Assembly (NCBI RefSeq): GCF_900104175.1
Contig: NZ_FNIX01000001.1
Location: 881,975 to 945,974, forward strand
Source of the DNA: Lentzea jiangxiensis
GTDB taxonomy: Bacteria > Actinomycetota > Actinomycetes > Mycobacteriales > Pseudonocardiaceae
Length of the DNA: 64,000 nt
Direction of reading: 5' to 3'
Each line of letters begins with the position of its first letter. Positions within the stretch are counted from its first letter, which is position 1. The notes under the pieces are model-generated. The model was not told where the DNA came from, did no database searches, and saw only the letters and a program-made list of their open reading frames with translations. Positions 9,170 through 18,081 of this stretch are shown one piece after another. Position numbers and translations under genes: made by a program.

Positions 9170-9949
9170 GTGGCTGAGTTCGTTAGGCTCGAGGTCGAGG
9201 ACGGGATCGGCACGATCCGCCTGGAACGGCCGCCGATGAACGCCCTGAACCGGCAGGTGCAGACCGAGCTCCAGGCCGCCGCGAAGGAGGCCTCCGAGCG
9301 TTCGGACGTCTACGCGGTCATCGTCTACGGCGGCGAGAAGGTCTTCGCGGCCGGCGCCGACGTCAAGGAGTTCGCGCAGATCTCGCACGCCGAGATGACG
9401 CTGCGCGCCAAGGGCCTGTCGGACGCGCTCGGCGCCCTGGCCTCGGTGCCCAAGCCGACGGTCGCCGCGATCACCGGCTACGCGCTCGGCGGCGGCTTCG
9501 AAGTGGCGCTCGGCTGCGACCGCCGCATCGCGGGCGACAACGCGAAGGTCGGCCAGCCCGAGATCCTGCTCGGCCTGATCCCCGGCGGTGGCGGCACGCA
9601 GCGCCTCGCCCGGCTGATCGGTCCGTCGAAGACCAAGGACCTGCTCTACACCGGCCGGTTCGTCGGCGCCCAGGAGGCGCTCGAGATCGGCATGGTCGAC
9701 GAGGTCGTGGCCCCGGACGACGTGTACGCCGCAGCCGTGCGGTGGGCCGAGCAGTTCGTCGGCGGGCCGGTGCTCGCCCTGGCGGCCACCAAGGCGGCCG
9801 TCGACGGCGGCCTCGACACCGACCTCGAGTCGGGTCTCAAGCTCGAAAGCCACCTCTTCGCGGCCTTGTTCGCGACGGAGGACAAGAAGGCGGGCGTGGA
9901 GTCGTTCATCGAGAACGGCCCTGGAAAGGCGAAGTTCAGTGGCAACTGA
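9170..9949 (+). CDS. Enoyl-CoA hydratase/isomerase (EchA17-like)
   Basis: 259 aa crotonase-fold enzyme. The oxyanion-hole segment AGADVKEF is at about 61-68, GYALGGGFEVALGCD at about 102-116 carries one catalytic Glu, and PEILLGLIPGGGGTQRL at about 130-146 carries the second. Both glutamates needed for hydratase activity are present, so it should hydrate 2-enoyl-CoA in fatty acid breakdown. GGAGG lies 6 nt before GTG 9170, which I prefer over GTG 9158. The stop overlaps the next gene by 11 nt. Confidence 0.9.
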   Translation: MAEFVRLEVEDGIGTIRLERPPMNALNRQVQTELQAAAKEASERSDVYAVIVYGGEKVFAAGADVKEFAQISHAEMTLRAKGLSDALGALASVPKPTVAAITGYALGGGFEVALGCDRRIAGDNAKVGQPEILLGLIPGGGGTQRLARLIGPSKTKDLLYTGRFVGAQEALEIGMVDEVVAPDDVYAAAVRWAEQFVGGPVLALAATKAAVDGGLDTDLESGLKLESHLFAALFATEDKKAGVESFIENGPGKAKFSGN

Positions 9950-10895
9950 CCCGGCACCCAATCCCCACGCGACCGCGGAAGAGGTCCAGGCGGCCTACTC
10001 CGACACCAAGCTCGCGCAGGTGCTCTACCACGACTGGGAAGCGGGCACGTACGACGAGAAGTGGTCGATTTCCTACGACGACCGCTGCATCACCTACGCG
10101 ACGGACCGCTTCCGCGCCGCCGCGGGGGACGTCGGCCCGTACGGGCACGCGCTGGAACTGGGCTGCGGCACCGGCTTCTTCCTGCTGAACCTCATGCAGG
10201 GCGGGGTGATCGAGAAGGGGTCGGTCACCGACCTGTCGCCCGGCATGGTCGAGGTCGCGCTGCGCAACGCCGAGCACCTCGGTCTCGACGTGGACGGCCG
10301 GGTCGCCGACGCCGAGCGGATCCCGTACGACGACAACACGTTCGACCTCGTCGTCGGCCACGCGGTGCTGCACCACATCCCGGACGTCGAGGCGGCGATG
10401 CGCGAGGTGCTGCGCGTCCTCAAGCCCGGCGGGAAGTTCGTGTTCGCGGGCGACCCGACGAACATCGGCAACTTCTACGCCCGCAAGCTCGGCCAGGCGA
10501 CGTGGTGGCTGACCACCACCATCACCAAGGCCCTGCCGGTGCTGAACGACTGGCGCCGGCCGCAGGAGGAGCTCGACGAGTCCTCCCGCGCCGCCGCGCT
10601 GGAGGCCGTGGTCGACCTGCACACGTTCGACCCGGACCAGCTGGAGGCGACGGCTCGCCGCGCCGGTGCCGTCGGTGTGCGCGCGGTGACCGACGAGCTG
10701 TCCGCGGCCCTGTTCGGCTGGCCGGTGCGGACGTTCGAGGCCGCCGTGCCGCGCGAGAAGCTGGGCTTCGGGTGGGCGATGTTCGCCTACCGCACCTGGC
10801 AGAACCTCACGTGGGTCGACCAGAACGTGCTCTCGAAGGTGCTGCCGCGCGAGGTGTTCTACAACGTGTCGGTCACCGGCGAGAAGTCTTCCTGA
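9939..10895 (+). CDS. Class I SAM-dependent methyltransferase (Rv3038c-like)
   Basis: 318 aa. Motif I LELGCGTGFF at about 73-82, the acidic loop after beta 2 and a post-I motif GHAVLHHIPD identify a type-11 methyltransferase; after the catalytic domain (to ~180) comes a long C-terminal helical extension. It overlaps the crotonase gene by 11 nt and is followed 1 nt later by another methyltransferase-fold gene, so the group is translated as a unit. The substrate is unknown; a lipid or quinone-like molecule is possible from the crotonase linkage, but this is inference. Confidence 0.85.
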   Translation: MATDPAPNPHATAEEVQAAYSDTKLAQVLYHDWEAGTYDEKWSISYDDRCITYATDRFRAAAGDVGPYGHALELGCGTGFFLLNLMQGGVIEKGSVTDLSPGMVEVALRNAEHLGLDVDGRVADAERIPYDDNTFDLVVGHAVLHHIPDVEAAMREVLRVLKPGGKFVFAGDPTNIGNFYARKLGQATWWLTTTITKALPVLNDWRRPQEELDESSRAAALEAVVDLHTFDPDQLEATARRAGAVGVRAVTDELSAALFGWPVRTFEAAVPREKLGFGWAMFAYRTWQNLTWVDQNVLSKVLPREVFYNVSVTGEKSS

Positions 10896-10896
10896 A

Positions 10897-12057
10897 TTGG
10901 GCTACGCGTTCACCACCGCCGACGTGGCGTTCCTGCGCTCCGCCGCCGGGACCGCCGCGGTGGCGGAGGTGGACGCGTTGCCGTTCTCCGACGCCTCCCG
11001 CCTGAGGGACGTCGAGACGGCCCGCAAGCGCCTCGGCCCGTCGTTCGCCCCGGTCGTGGAAACCGTGCTGCTGCGGCGTCGCGCGGTGTCCAAACTGGAC
11101 TCCGCGGCGTCGTGGCTCTTCACCGACGACGCGTTGCAGCAGGCCACGGCGTCCGCTGTCGCCCGGCACCGCGCCACGCGGTTCGCCGGTCGCACGGTGC
11201 ACGACGTCACGTGTTCGGTCGGGGCGGACCTCTTCGCGCTGAGCTCGGTCGCTTCCACGTGCGTCGGCTCGGACCTCGACCCGGTGCGGCTCGCCATGGC
11301 GCGCAACAACGTCCCCGGTTCGCTGGTCGTCCGGGCCGACGCCCTGCGCCCGGTGTCGCGGGCGTCCGCCGTGACCGCCGACCCGGCCCGTCGTGACTCC
11401 TCCGGCCGCCGCAGGTGGAACCCCTCGGACTTCGTGCCGCCGCTCGACGAGCTGTCCGAGGTGTACGCGAGCGTCGACCTCGCCGTGAAGTGCGCGCCCG
11501 GCATCGACTTCGCCGTCGCGCCCTGGGCGGACGAGATCGAGGTCGTGTCGCTGGACAGCGCGGTCCGCGAGGCCTGCCTGTGGACGCGGGGCCTCGCCAC
11601 ACCCGGGGTTTCGCGCCGCGCCACGGTTCTGCACGGTTCGTCGTCGTGGACCCTGACGGACGCCGAACCCGACGACTGCCCGGTCGCGCCGCCCGGTGCG
11701 TGGCTCGTCGACCCGGACGGCGCGGTGGTGCGCGCCGGTCTGGTGCGGCACTACGCGGCGCGGCACGGGTTGTGGCAGCTCGACGAGCGCATCGCGTACC
11801 TGAGCGGTGACGAGCCCCCGCCCGGCATCCGGGCGTTCCGCGTGCTCGAACACGGGCACTACGCGGAGAAGTCGCTCAAGTCGCTGCTGAAGACGCGGGG
11901 GATCGGCTCGCTGGAGATCCTGGTGCGCGGCCTCGACGTCGACCCGAACACGATGCGCAAGCGCCTCAAGCTCGCCGGTCCGGGATCGGCCACGGTCGTG
12001 CTGACCAGGATCGGCTCAAAGCCCGTCTTCGTGCTGTGCGAGGCTCAGCGCACCTAG
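10897..12057 (+). CDS. SAM methyltransferase with THUMP-like C-terminal domain (Rv3037c-like)
   Basis: 386 aa. An N-terminal helical part (1-85) is followed by a Rossmann segment with DVTCSVGADLFALSS (motif I region, about 107-121) and DLDPVRLAMARNN (adenosine-binding loop), and by a C-terminal THUMP-like domain (about 310-386) of the type that binds RNA. It is most likely an RNA-directed or RNA-derived methyltransferase. Start TTG 10897 lies 1 nt after the preceding stop. The 3' end overlaps the convergent TetR gene by 42 nt. Confidence 0.82.
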   Translation: MGYAFTTADVAFLRSAAGTAAVAEVDALPFSDASRLRDVETARKRLGPSFAPVVETVLLRRRAVSKLDSAASWLFTDDALQQATASAVARHRATRFAGRTVHDVTCSVGADLFALSSVASTCVGSDLDPVRLAMARNNVPGSLVVRADALRPVSRASAVTADPARRDSSGRRRWNPSDFVPPLDELSEVYASVDLAVKCAPGIDFAVAPWADEIEVVSLDSAVREACLWTRGLATPGVSRRATVLHGSSSWTLTDAEPDDCPVAPPGAWLVDPDGAVVRAGLVRHYAARHGLWQLDERIAYLSGDEPPPGIRAFRVLEHGHYAEKSLKSLLKTRGIGSLEILVRGLDVDPNTMRKRLKLAGPGSATVVLTRIGSKPVFVLCEAQRT

Positions 12058-12603
12058 CAGCAGGTCGAGGCGGGTGTCGTCGTGCACCGGTCGCAACCTC
12101 CCGCCTCGCACGAGCGTCGCGATGCCGTGCAGCGAGCTCCAGAAGACCTCCGTCAACGCCTCCGGGTCGCGGTCGCGCCGGACGGGCTCGACCGCGGCGA
12201 CGAGTTCGCCGAACGCGTCGAGCAGTTCCCGCGGCACCTCGTCCGTGCCCCACGGGATGTCGGACCGCTGCACGAACATCGCGTCGTAGAGCGCGGGCCT
12301 TTCCCTCGCGAACCGCAGGTAGGCCTCCGCCGCGGCCCGCAGCCGTGACCCCCCTCGGGAGGGACGGGCTTCCCGCAGCACGCGCGCCAGGTCGCCGCAC
12401 CCCTGGATCGCGACCGCGCGCACGATCGCGTCCTTGCCCTTGAAGTGGCTGTAGAGCACCGGCTGGCTGTACTCGACCTTCTCGGCGAGCCGGCGCGTGG
12501 TGACGGCGTCCCAGCCCTCCTGCTCGGCCAGGTCCCGGGCGGCGTCGATGATCAGCTGGTGGCGTTCGGCCCGCTCGCGCTCACGCCGGTCCTGGATGGT
12601 CAC
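12016..12603 (-). CDS. TetR-family transcriptional repressor
   Basis: 195 aa. The N-terminal helix-turn-helix spans about residues 15-55 (the TTRRLAEKVEYSQPVLYSHF segment, typical of TetR recognition helices) and is followed by an all-helical ligand-binding domain with a TetR_C WHG-like pattern (WSSLHGIATL). I place the start at GTG 12603 (VTIQDRRERER), because the longer ORF runs through the operator. Only 10 nt separate this start from a perfect CTAGCA-N-TGCTAG palindrome, with a second copy 50 bp further on in front of the divergent membrane-protein gene; autorepression and control of that gene are therefore likely. Confidence 0.9.
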   Translation of the reverse strand: MTIQDRRERERAERHQLIIDAARDLAEQEGWDAVTTRRLAEKVEYSQPVLYSHFKGKDAIVRAVAIQGCGDLARVLREARPSRGGSRLRAAAEAYLRFARERPALYDAMFVQRSDIPWGTDEVPRELLDAFGELVAAVEPVRRDRDPEALTEVFWSSLHGIATLVRGGRLRPVHDDTRLDLLLGALSLAQHEDGL

Positions 12604-12613
12604 GCCGCACAAT

Positions 12614-12626
12614 CTAGCACTGCTAG
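12614..12626. promoter_or_regulatory. TetR operator, copy 1
   Basis: CTAGCA-C-TGCTAG is a perfect 6-1-6 palindrome next to the TetR start. It is the same as copy 2 apart from the central base. It probably covers the tetR promoter or leader. Confidence 0.75.
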
Positions 12627-12663
12627 ACATCCGAGCGCCCTGCTGCTAGCGTCGCTCCCGTCG

Positions 12664-12676
12664 CTAGCAATGCTAG
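12664..12676. promoter_or_regulatory. TetR operator, copy 2
   Basis: CTAGCA-A-TGCTAG is a perfect palindrome exactly 50 bp from copy 1 (centre to centre) and 18 bp upstream of the DUF4267 start. A third half-like CTGCTAGC lies between them at about 12643-12650. Confidence 0.75.
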
Positions 12677-12693
12677 AAATCCAGGAGGACGAA

Positions 12694-13083
12694 ATGCGCT
12701 TGGCCACGATTATGGGATGGCTCGTCGTCGGGGCGGGCTTCTACTTCGGCCTCGGCTACCTGCTCAACGGCGACGGAGCCGCAGCGGGGTTCGGCATCGT
12801 CGACCCGGCCGGCTACTACGTCGTGAAGGGCGTGCGAGACATCGCCTACGCCTTGACGGCCTTGATCCTGCTGCTCCTGGGCCACCGCCGAGCCCTCGGG
12901 TGGGTCGTCCTGGCGGACTCGATCATCCCGATCGGCGATTGCATAGCCGTGATGACGCACGGCGGCACAGCGGGCTACGCGCTCGCGGTGCACGGTTCCG
13001 CGGCCGTGCTGGTGCTGTTCACCGCGTGGCTGCTGCTCCGGGAGAAAGCGCCCGAACGGTCTCCCGCAGCACAGGCTCGCTGA
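12694..13083 (+). CDS. DUF4267-type four-helix membrane protein
   Basis: 129 aa with four hydrophobic segments (about 5-25, 45-65, 68-88, 98-118), small loops with conserved-looking Gly/Asp residues and a basic C-terminus. It resembles the DUF4267 family. Start ATG 12694 is fixed by AGGAGG 5 nt upstream. It is divergent from and presumably repressed by the TetR protein through the two CTAGCA-N-TGCTAG sites; such pairs often respond to small hydrophobic compounds. The 3' end overlaps the convergent nucleotidyltransferase gene by 65 nt. Confidence 0.78.
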   Translation: MRLATIMGWLVVGAGFYFGLGYLLNGDGAAAGFGIVDPAGYYVVKGVRDIAYALTALILLLLGHRRALGWVVLADSIIPIGDCIAVMTHGGTAGYALAVHGSAAVLVLFTAWLLLREKAPERSPAAQAR

Positions 13084-13744
13084 TCTCGTCCACCAGCAGC
13101 CCGGTCGCCACGTGGAACGCCCGCCGCAGCTCGCCGGGATCCGTCGACAGCACCAGCGTGCCGACGAACGCGGAGGCGTCCCGCAGGCCGTCCAGCCCGC
13201 GACCCTGCACCGCGTCGACCCCCTCGCGCAGGCACCACAACGACATCACGTGGTCCCGCATCCCGTTGATCATGTAGACGGCCTGCCACACCCGCCCGCG
13301 CTCGATCGCCGACCGCGCGTGCACCGCGTACAACCAGGCGAGACCGACGAGCTCGTCCCGATCGGGCTGCCCGGCCCGAGGAAGCTCGTTCGCCTCCCCG
13401 AACAGCAGTCGGAACGTGGGTCCGGTCGCCCCGAACTCGTCCGACGGCCAGAACGCGATGTCCACCTGCAACGTGGACCGCATGAGGAACACGCGGAACA
13501 ACACGTTGCCGCGCCGGACGTCGAGGTGGCTGACGGCGCCGCACGCCTGCATCAACGCCGTCCAGTCGGCGACCACGCCGTCCACGTCCCGCTCCACCGA
13601 CAGGGCGAAGTCGATGTCGGACCACCGGTCCTCCCCGCCGACCGCCGCCGACCCGGTCACCGCCGCCCCGACCACCCGGCAGTCGGTCTCGGCGGCGCTG
13701 ACGAGGTCGCGGCGCAACTGGTCGCGTTCTGAAACCCTGAACAC
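13019..13744 (-). CDS. Nucleotidyltransferase-fold protein
   Basis: 241 aa. GSAAVGGEDRWSDIDFAL (about 31-48) is the GS...SDxD signature of the minimal nucleotidyltransferase fold, with the two Asp residues that bind Mg2+; a third Asp is likely in LQVDIAFW (about 93-100). A C-terminal helical domain follows, as in aminoglycoside adenylyltransferase-like proteins. The substrate is unknown. Start ATG 13744 (MFRVSE). It stands alone on the minus strand; whether it is antibiotic-, toxin- or RNA-related cannot be told from the sequence. Confidence 0.78.
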   Translation of the reverse strand: MFRVSERDQLRRDLVSAAETDCRVVGAAVTGSAAVGGEDRWSDIDFALSVERDVDGVVADWTALMQACGAVSHLDVRRGNVLFRVFLMRSTLQVDIAFWPSDEFGATGPTFRLLFGEANELPRAGQPDRDELVGLAWLYAVHARSAIERGRVWQAVYMINGMRDHVMSLWCLREGVDAVQGRGLDGLRDASAFVGTLVLSTDPGELRRAFHVATGLLVDEISEPVLRETVRALSPGAAATR

Positions 13745-13796
13745 CGCACAACCTTATGAGCTACGGCTCCAGCCCGGCTCGCGCACAGGCTGCCCC

Positions 13797-13829
13797 GGTG
13801 CGGCTCCGCCGTCCCGGCGAAGCCGCACC
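13797..13829. terminator. Hairpin terminator of the GH92 gene
   Basis: GGTGCGGCTCCGCCG (13797-13811) pairs with CGGCGAAGCCGCACC (13815-13829) with one mismatch and a 3-nt loop. It lies just beyond the stop of the minus-strand GH92 gene. Confidence 0.75.
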
Positions 13830-13837
13830 AGGTGGGA

Positions 13838-16800
13838 TCAAGCCAGTGCCACGGCGAAGATGTGCATGTTCCCGTCCTCCGGCAGCACGACGCTCGCCAA
13901 CGTCTTGCCCTCCGGAGCCGCGTACGTCTTCGTGGCGAAGATGTGCGTGGCCACCTTCTCGTTGCCGCCGCCGAGCGTGTTGCGGTACGGCGTGGTCGCG
14001 ACGACGACGTTGCCGTAGCTCGGCGTCGCGCCGCCTCCGCCCAGCGTCCAGTCGCTGAACCCGATGTCCACCGAAGCGGTCGTGCCGTCGGTGAACGTGA
14101 CAACGGCCGGCTTGGTGCGGGCGCCGTTGGTCGCGGAGCCCACGAAGGCGAGCCGCGTCCCGGACAGGGCAAGCGTTTGCTTCGCGGCGGTCGCGTTGTC
14201 GGGACGGCCCGCCGGGGAGGACGGCCACGTGAACGTCAGGCCGTCGACGGTGACCGTGCCGCCCGGCGCGAGCCCGGCCGTGGCCAGTGCCTCCCGCGAG
14301 TAGCTGTAGCCGCCGCCGTCGAAGTCGCCCTCGCCGTCCGCGTCGGCGGAGGCACCGACGTTGTTCACCGCGGCGAGCATGCTGCCCGCCGGCGCGACCT
14401 TCACCGTCTGCGGCAGCACGACCGGCTTCGAGGCTCCTTCGACGATCACCGTCACGGTGATGTCGTAGAAGCCCTGCGCGGTACCGGGACCGGCCGCGAC
14501 CGTGAACTCCGCGGGCACGGTGCCGGTGGCCGGCGTGAACGACAGCGCGTCCGGACCGGTGATCGTGTAGGTCGCCTTCGGGTCGCCGTCGTAGAGCTTG
14601 ACCGAGTCGACCTTCCCCCGGACCGAGCCGCCGGGCTCGACGACGAGCTGGCGCGGTTCGACCGTGAGGAAGTACGGCTGGTCGTGGCGGATCGGCTGCT
14701 CGCCGTCGCGGAACGACGGCGGGGCGTCGGCGGCGCCGGTGCCCCACGAGGACGCCGACCCGCCCAGCACGAAGTCGAGCCTGCCGCCGCGTTCCACGAA
14801 CGACTCCGGCAGCCAGGTCTTCGACGACGCACGGCCGTTGACCTTCAACGACTGCACGTACTTCGTGGCCGTGCCGGCCTGGGGCGCGGTGATGGTGATG
14901 TCCCTGCCGCCGCCGCGGTTGATCTTCGCCGACGTGAACAGCGGCGCGCTCAGCACCAGCTCGGCGCGCGACGGCACCTGCGGGTAGATGCCCATCGCGG
15001 TGAACACGAACCACGACGACATGGCGCCGAGGTCGTCGTTGCCGGGAATGCCGCCGGGAGTGTTCTTCCACAGCGTGTTCACCGTCTCGCGCAACGTCTC
15101 CTGCGCCTTGGCTGGCTGGCCGGTGTAGTTGTAGAGCCACGGCACGTTCACCGACGGCTCGTTGTCCAGCTCGGACTTCGCCCCGCCGCGGCCGGTCAGC
15201 GCCCAGCTGCCGTCGGCGTTGTGGAAGAAGTCGTCCAGCCGCTTGTTCGCGCGCTCCCGACCGCCCAGCGACTCGACGAGCCCGGCGACGTTGTGCGGGA
15301 CCATCCACGTGTACTGGGCGCTGCTGCCCTCGACGAACCCGTTGCCGGTGTCGGGCGTGAAGTCCTTGACCCACGTGCCGTCGGCGTTGCGGTTGCGGAT
15401 GTAGCCGCCGGTGGCGTCCGCGACCGGGTCGAAGTTGTTCTGCCACCACTGCGCGCGCTCGGCGAACGTCTTCGCGGTCCTGCGGTCGCCCGTGCGCCCG
15501 GCGAGCTGGCTGATGGCGAAGTCCGCCGCCGAGATCTCCAGGGTCTCCGCCGCGCCGCCCCAGGCGTTCGAGACCGACGGCATGTACCTGTGCTTCAGGT
15601 ACTTGTCGAGCGACGGCCGCTGCCCGACCGACATCACGGCCCAGCCCTCCTTGCTCAGGTCGAGCGCGGTGGGCACGGTCGCGGCCTTCACCAGCGACTT
15701 CAGCGACGCCCCGAGGTCGTAGCCGGTGCCGCCGAAGGCCGAGATGGCGGCCAGCGCGATCGGCGCCGGGTCGCCGTTCATGACGTGCGTGCCACCGTTG
15801 TTGTGCGTCCAGCGGTCCCACACGCCGTTGTTGTGCTCGGCCTGGTTGAGCAGCGACTGCGCGATGTCCGACCCGATCTGCGGTTCGAGCAGGGTGAGCA
15901 GCTGCAGCTGCGAGCGGTAGACGTCCCAGCCCGAGAACGTGCCGTACTGGGCCTTCTGCCTCCGCTTGTCGATCTTGTGGACCTTGCCGTCGAACCCGGC
16001 GTACTCGCCGTTGACGTCGCTGAAGAGGTTGGGGTGCAGCAACGAGTGGTACAGCGCCGTGTAGAACTTCGTCCGCTCGTCATCGGAGCCGCCGCCGACC
16101 TCGATGCGCCTGAGCTGCTTCTGCCACGCGATGTACGCGTTGTCCCTCATGTCCTCGATGGACTGGCCCTTGTTCTCGGCCCTCAGGTTCGCCTTGGCGT
16201 TGTCCAAGCTGACGTAGGAGATGCCGATTTTCACGCCGACCTGCGAGCCCGGTGCGAACCCCAGGTACGCGCCGGAGCCCTTGCCCAGCACCGGCCAGCC
16301 GTTGGTGCCGTACGTCGTGCCGCCCTTCGCGGTCGTGCTTCCGGGCGTGACAACGTTGTCCTGGTACGTGCCGACCTCGGTGAACGCCTGGTCGAACTCC
16401 GCCACGAAGTGCAGCGTGTAGTAGCTGCGGCGGCCGGCCTGGTTGATGTAGCCGCAGAAGTTGCCGCTGGTCACGCTGCCGGTGATGGTGCGCTTGTCCC
16501 TGTCGACCACGGTCTGGGCGTCACTGCTGCCGACCTGCGACTTGGACGTGTTGACCAGCACCGTCGCCGGCTTGTCGGCGGGGAAGGTGAACCGCGCCGC
16601 GCCGGTGCGTTCCGTGGCGGACAGCTCGGCCTTCGCACCCGATTTGAGCGTCACGTCGTAGCGGCCGGGCTTGGCCACCTCGTCCGCGTGCGCGAACTCG
16701 CTCGCGTAGACGGCGTCCGTCGCGTCGGTGGCCGGGCTGGTCGTGACGGTCCCGACGTGCGGGAAGATCGGGATGTCACCGCTGCCGCCCGCGCAGCCCG

Positions 16801-17095
16801 TGCCGGACATGTGGGTGAGGCTGAAGCCGCGGATCTTCGTGGCGTCGTACCGGTAGCCGCCGGGAGCCGCGGCGCGCAGGGTGTTGCCTCGACTGGCCTC
16901 CGGGCTGAAGGAGAACATGCCGAACGGCACGACCGCGCCGGGGAAGGTGTTCCCGAGGTTGGTCGTGCCGATGAACGGGTTCACGTGTGCTGCCGGATCC
17001 GGCACCACCTGGACCTGGGGCTGAGCGGAGGCGGGGACCACCCCGAACGTCATGGCCGCCACTGCCGCAGCTGTCGTGAGCACTCTTCGCCGCAT
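13838..17095 (-). CDS. Secreted GH92 alpha-mannosidase with C-terminal accessory domain
   Basis: 1085 aa. Signal peptide at 1-25 (MRRR, hydrophobic core, AxA near 22-24). The body matches family GH92: N-terminal HVNPFIGTTNLGNTFPGA, THMSGTGC, TFSGWDVYRSQ (about 385-395) and GGTHVMNGDP. GH92 enzymes are Ca2+-dependent exo-alpha-mannosidases, mostly alpha-1,2, acting on mannans and N-glycans. Beyond about residue 760 come an Ig-like segment and a ~180-residue beta-sandwich of the type seen appended to actinobacterial glycosidases. It follows a nucleoside hydrolase gene by 58 nt on the same strand, and a hairpin closes the unit. Confidence 0.92.
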   Translation of the reverse strand: MRRRVLTTAAAVAAMTFGVVPASAQPQVQVVPDPAAHVNPFIGTTNLGNTFPGAVVPFGMFSFSPEASRGNTLRAAAPGGYRYDATKIRGFSLTHMSGTGCAGGSGDIPIFPHVGTVTTSPATDATDAVYASEFAHADEVAKPGRYDVTLKSGAKAELSATERTGAARFTFPADKPATVLVNTSKSQVGSSDAQTVVDRDKRTITGSVTSGNFCGYINQAGRRSYYTLHFVAEFDQAFTEVGTYQDNVVTPGSTTAKGGTTYGTNGWPVLGKGSGAYLGFAPGSQVGVKIGISYVSLDNAKANLRAENKGQSIEDMRDNAYIAWQKQLRRIEVGGGSDDERTKFYTALYHSLLHPNLFSDVNGEYAGFDGKVHKIDKRRQKAQYGTFSGWDVYRSQLQLLTLLEPQIGSDIAQSLLNQAEHNNGVWDRWTHNNGGTHVMNGDPAPIALAAISAFGGTGYDLGASLKSLVKAATVPTALDLSKEGWAVMSVGQRPSLDKYLKHRYMPSVSNAWGGAAETLEISAADFAISQLAGRTGDRRTAKTFAERAQWWQNNFDPVADATGGYIRNRNADGTWVKDFTPDTGNGFVEGSSAQYTWMVPHNVAGLVESLGGRERANKRLDDFFHNADGSWALTGRGGAKSELDNEPSVNVPWLYNYTGQPAKAQETLRETVNTLWKNTPGGIPGNDDLGAMSSWFVFTAMGIYPQVPSRAELVLSAPLFTSAKINRGGGRDITITAPQAGTATKYVQSLKVNGRASSKTWLPESFVERGGRLDFVLGGSASSWGTGAADAPPSFRDGEQPIRHDQPYFLTVEPRQLVVEPGGSVRGKVDSVKLYDGDPKATYTITGPDALSFTPATGTVPAEFTVAAGPGTAQGFYDITVTVIVEGASKPVVLPQTVKVAPAGSMLAAVNNVGASADADGEGDFDGGGYSYSREALATAGLAPGGTVTVDGLTFTWPSSPAGRPDNATAAKQTLALSGTRLAFVGSATNGARTKPAVVTFTDGTTASVDIGFSDWTLGGGGATPSYGNVVVATTPYRNTLGGGNEKVATHIFATKTYAAPEGKTLASVVLPEDGNMHIFAVALA

Positions 17096-17153
17096 GGTCG
17101 CGGACCCTACTTTCCGTGCCCGCGCAACCCCAGAGAGCGACGTGAAGTTGTCG

Positions 17154-18008
17154 TCAAACGGACAACCGCTGCTCCATGAAGGCCCTCAGCGCGGGCCAGT
17201 CGCAGTCCTCCGCGACCTCCACCCGGTACTTCCCCTCGACGAGCGCGCCCTCGTCGTCGATGTCGAGCCCGTGGGTCTTCAGGACGAGACTTCCGGGCAC
17301 GACCGCCTCCGCCACGGCGACGGCGTCGTGGACGAGGATGCCCTCCTCGTGGTCGGAGTGGTTCAGGTTCCTGTTGGCGGCGAGGTAGGCCCGGTAGGTG
17401 CCGGTGAGGTTGCTCAGCACGGGGTCGACGTTCGCGAGGAACTCGGTGTCCGCGATGCACCGCTGCGTGAGGTTGAGCGGCACGACGAGCGGGTTCCCCT
17501 TGCGGATCACCGTCCGCGCCGCCGCGGCGTCGGCCCAGAAGTTGAACTCGGCCCGGAGTGTCATGTTGCCGATGCCGAGCCCGCCACCCATGACGATCAG
17601 CCGCGGGAACTCGACACCGGCGTCGAGCGCGGCGGCGATGTTCGTGAGCGGCCCGATCGCCGCGACGACGGTGTCCGGCGTGATGGTGTCCGCGAAGAAC
17701 CGCACGACGTCTTCGCCCTGCACGCCTCGCGGGTTCTCCGGCAACGTGAGCGCCTGCCCGCCGAGCCCGTCCGCGCCGTGCACGTCCGCGGCCCCGCCGG
17801 GTCCCTCGAACCCCTTGACCACGGGCACGTCGGTGCGCCCGAGGTGCGCGAGCAACCGCAGCGCGTTGGCCGTCGTGAGGTCCAGCCCGACGTTGCCGAA
17901 GACCGTGGTCAGGCCTTTCAGCTCGACCTCGGGGCTGCGGGCCGCGAGCGCGATCGCGAACGCGTCGTCGACGCCGGGGTCGGTGTCGATGATGAGAGGA
18001 GTCGCCAT
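17154..18008 (-). CDS. Inosine-uridine-type nucleoside hydrolase
   Basis: 284 aa. The N-terminal DTDPGVDDAFAI (residues 8-19) holds the Asp cluster that binds Ca2+ in nucleoside N-ribohydrolases; a distal motif with NHSDHEEGILVHDAVA supplies the other ligands. It cleaves the N-glycosidic bond of purine or pyrimidine ribonucleosides for salvage. Start ATG 18008 (MATPLIIDTDPG); the upstream extension is not protein-like. No signal peptide, so cytosolic. Confidence 0.9.
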   Translation of the reverse strand: MATPLIIDTDPGVDDAFAIALAARSPEVELKGLTTVFGNVGLDLTTANALRLLAHLGRTDVPVVKGFEGPGGAADVHGADGLGGQALTLPENPRGVQGEDVVRFFADTITPDTVVAAIGPLTNIAAALDAGVEFPRLIVMGGGLGIGNMTLRAEFNFWADAAAARTVIRKGNPLVVPLNLTQRCIADTEFLANVDPVLSNLTGTYRAYLAANRNLNHSDHEEGILVHDAVAVAEAVVPGSLVLKTHGLDIDDEGALVEGKYRVEVAEDCDWPALRAFMEQRLSV

Positions 18009-18081
18009 GCCGCCAGCCTGCCTCACGGCCCGGCGTGCGCGCCCAGGAAGGTGCCGAGGTGCACCGCGGCCACCTCGGTGC

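Noticed and set aside
13832..17179. Plus-strand ORF of 1115 codons opposite the GH92 gene
   Set aside because: Shadow of a high-GC3 gene; low-complexity composition and no domain, while the minus strand has signal peptide and GH92 motifs.
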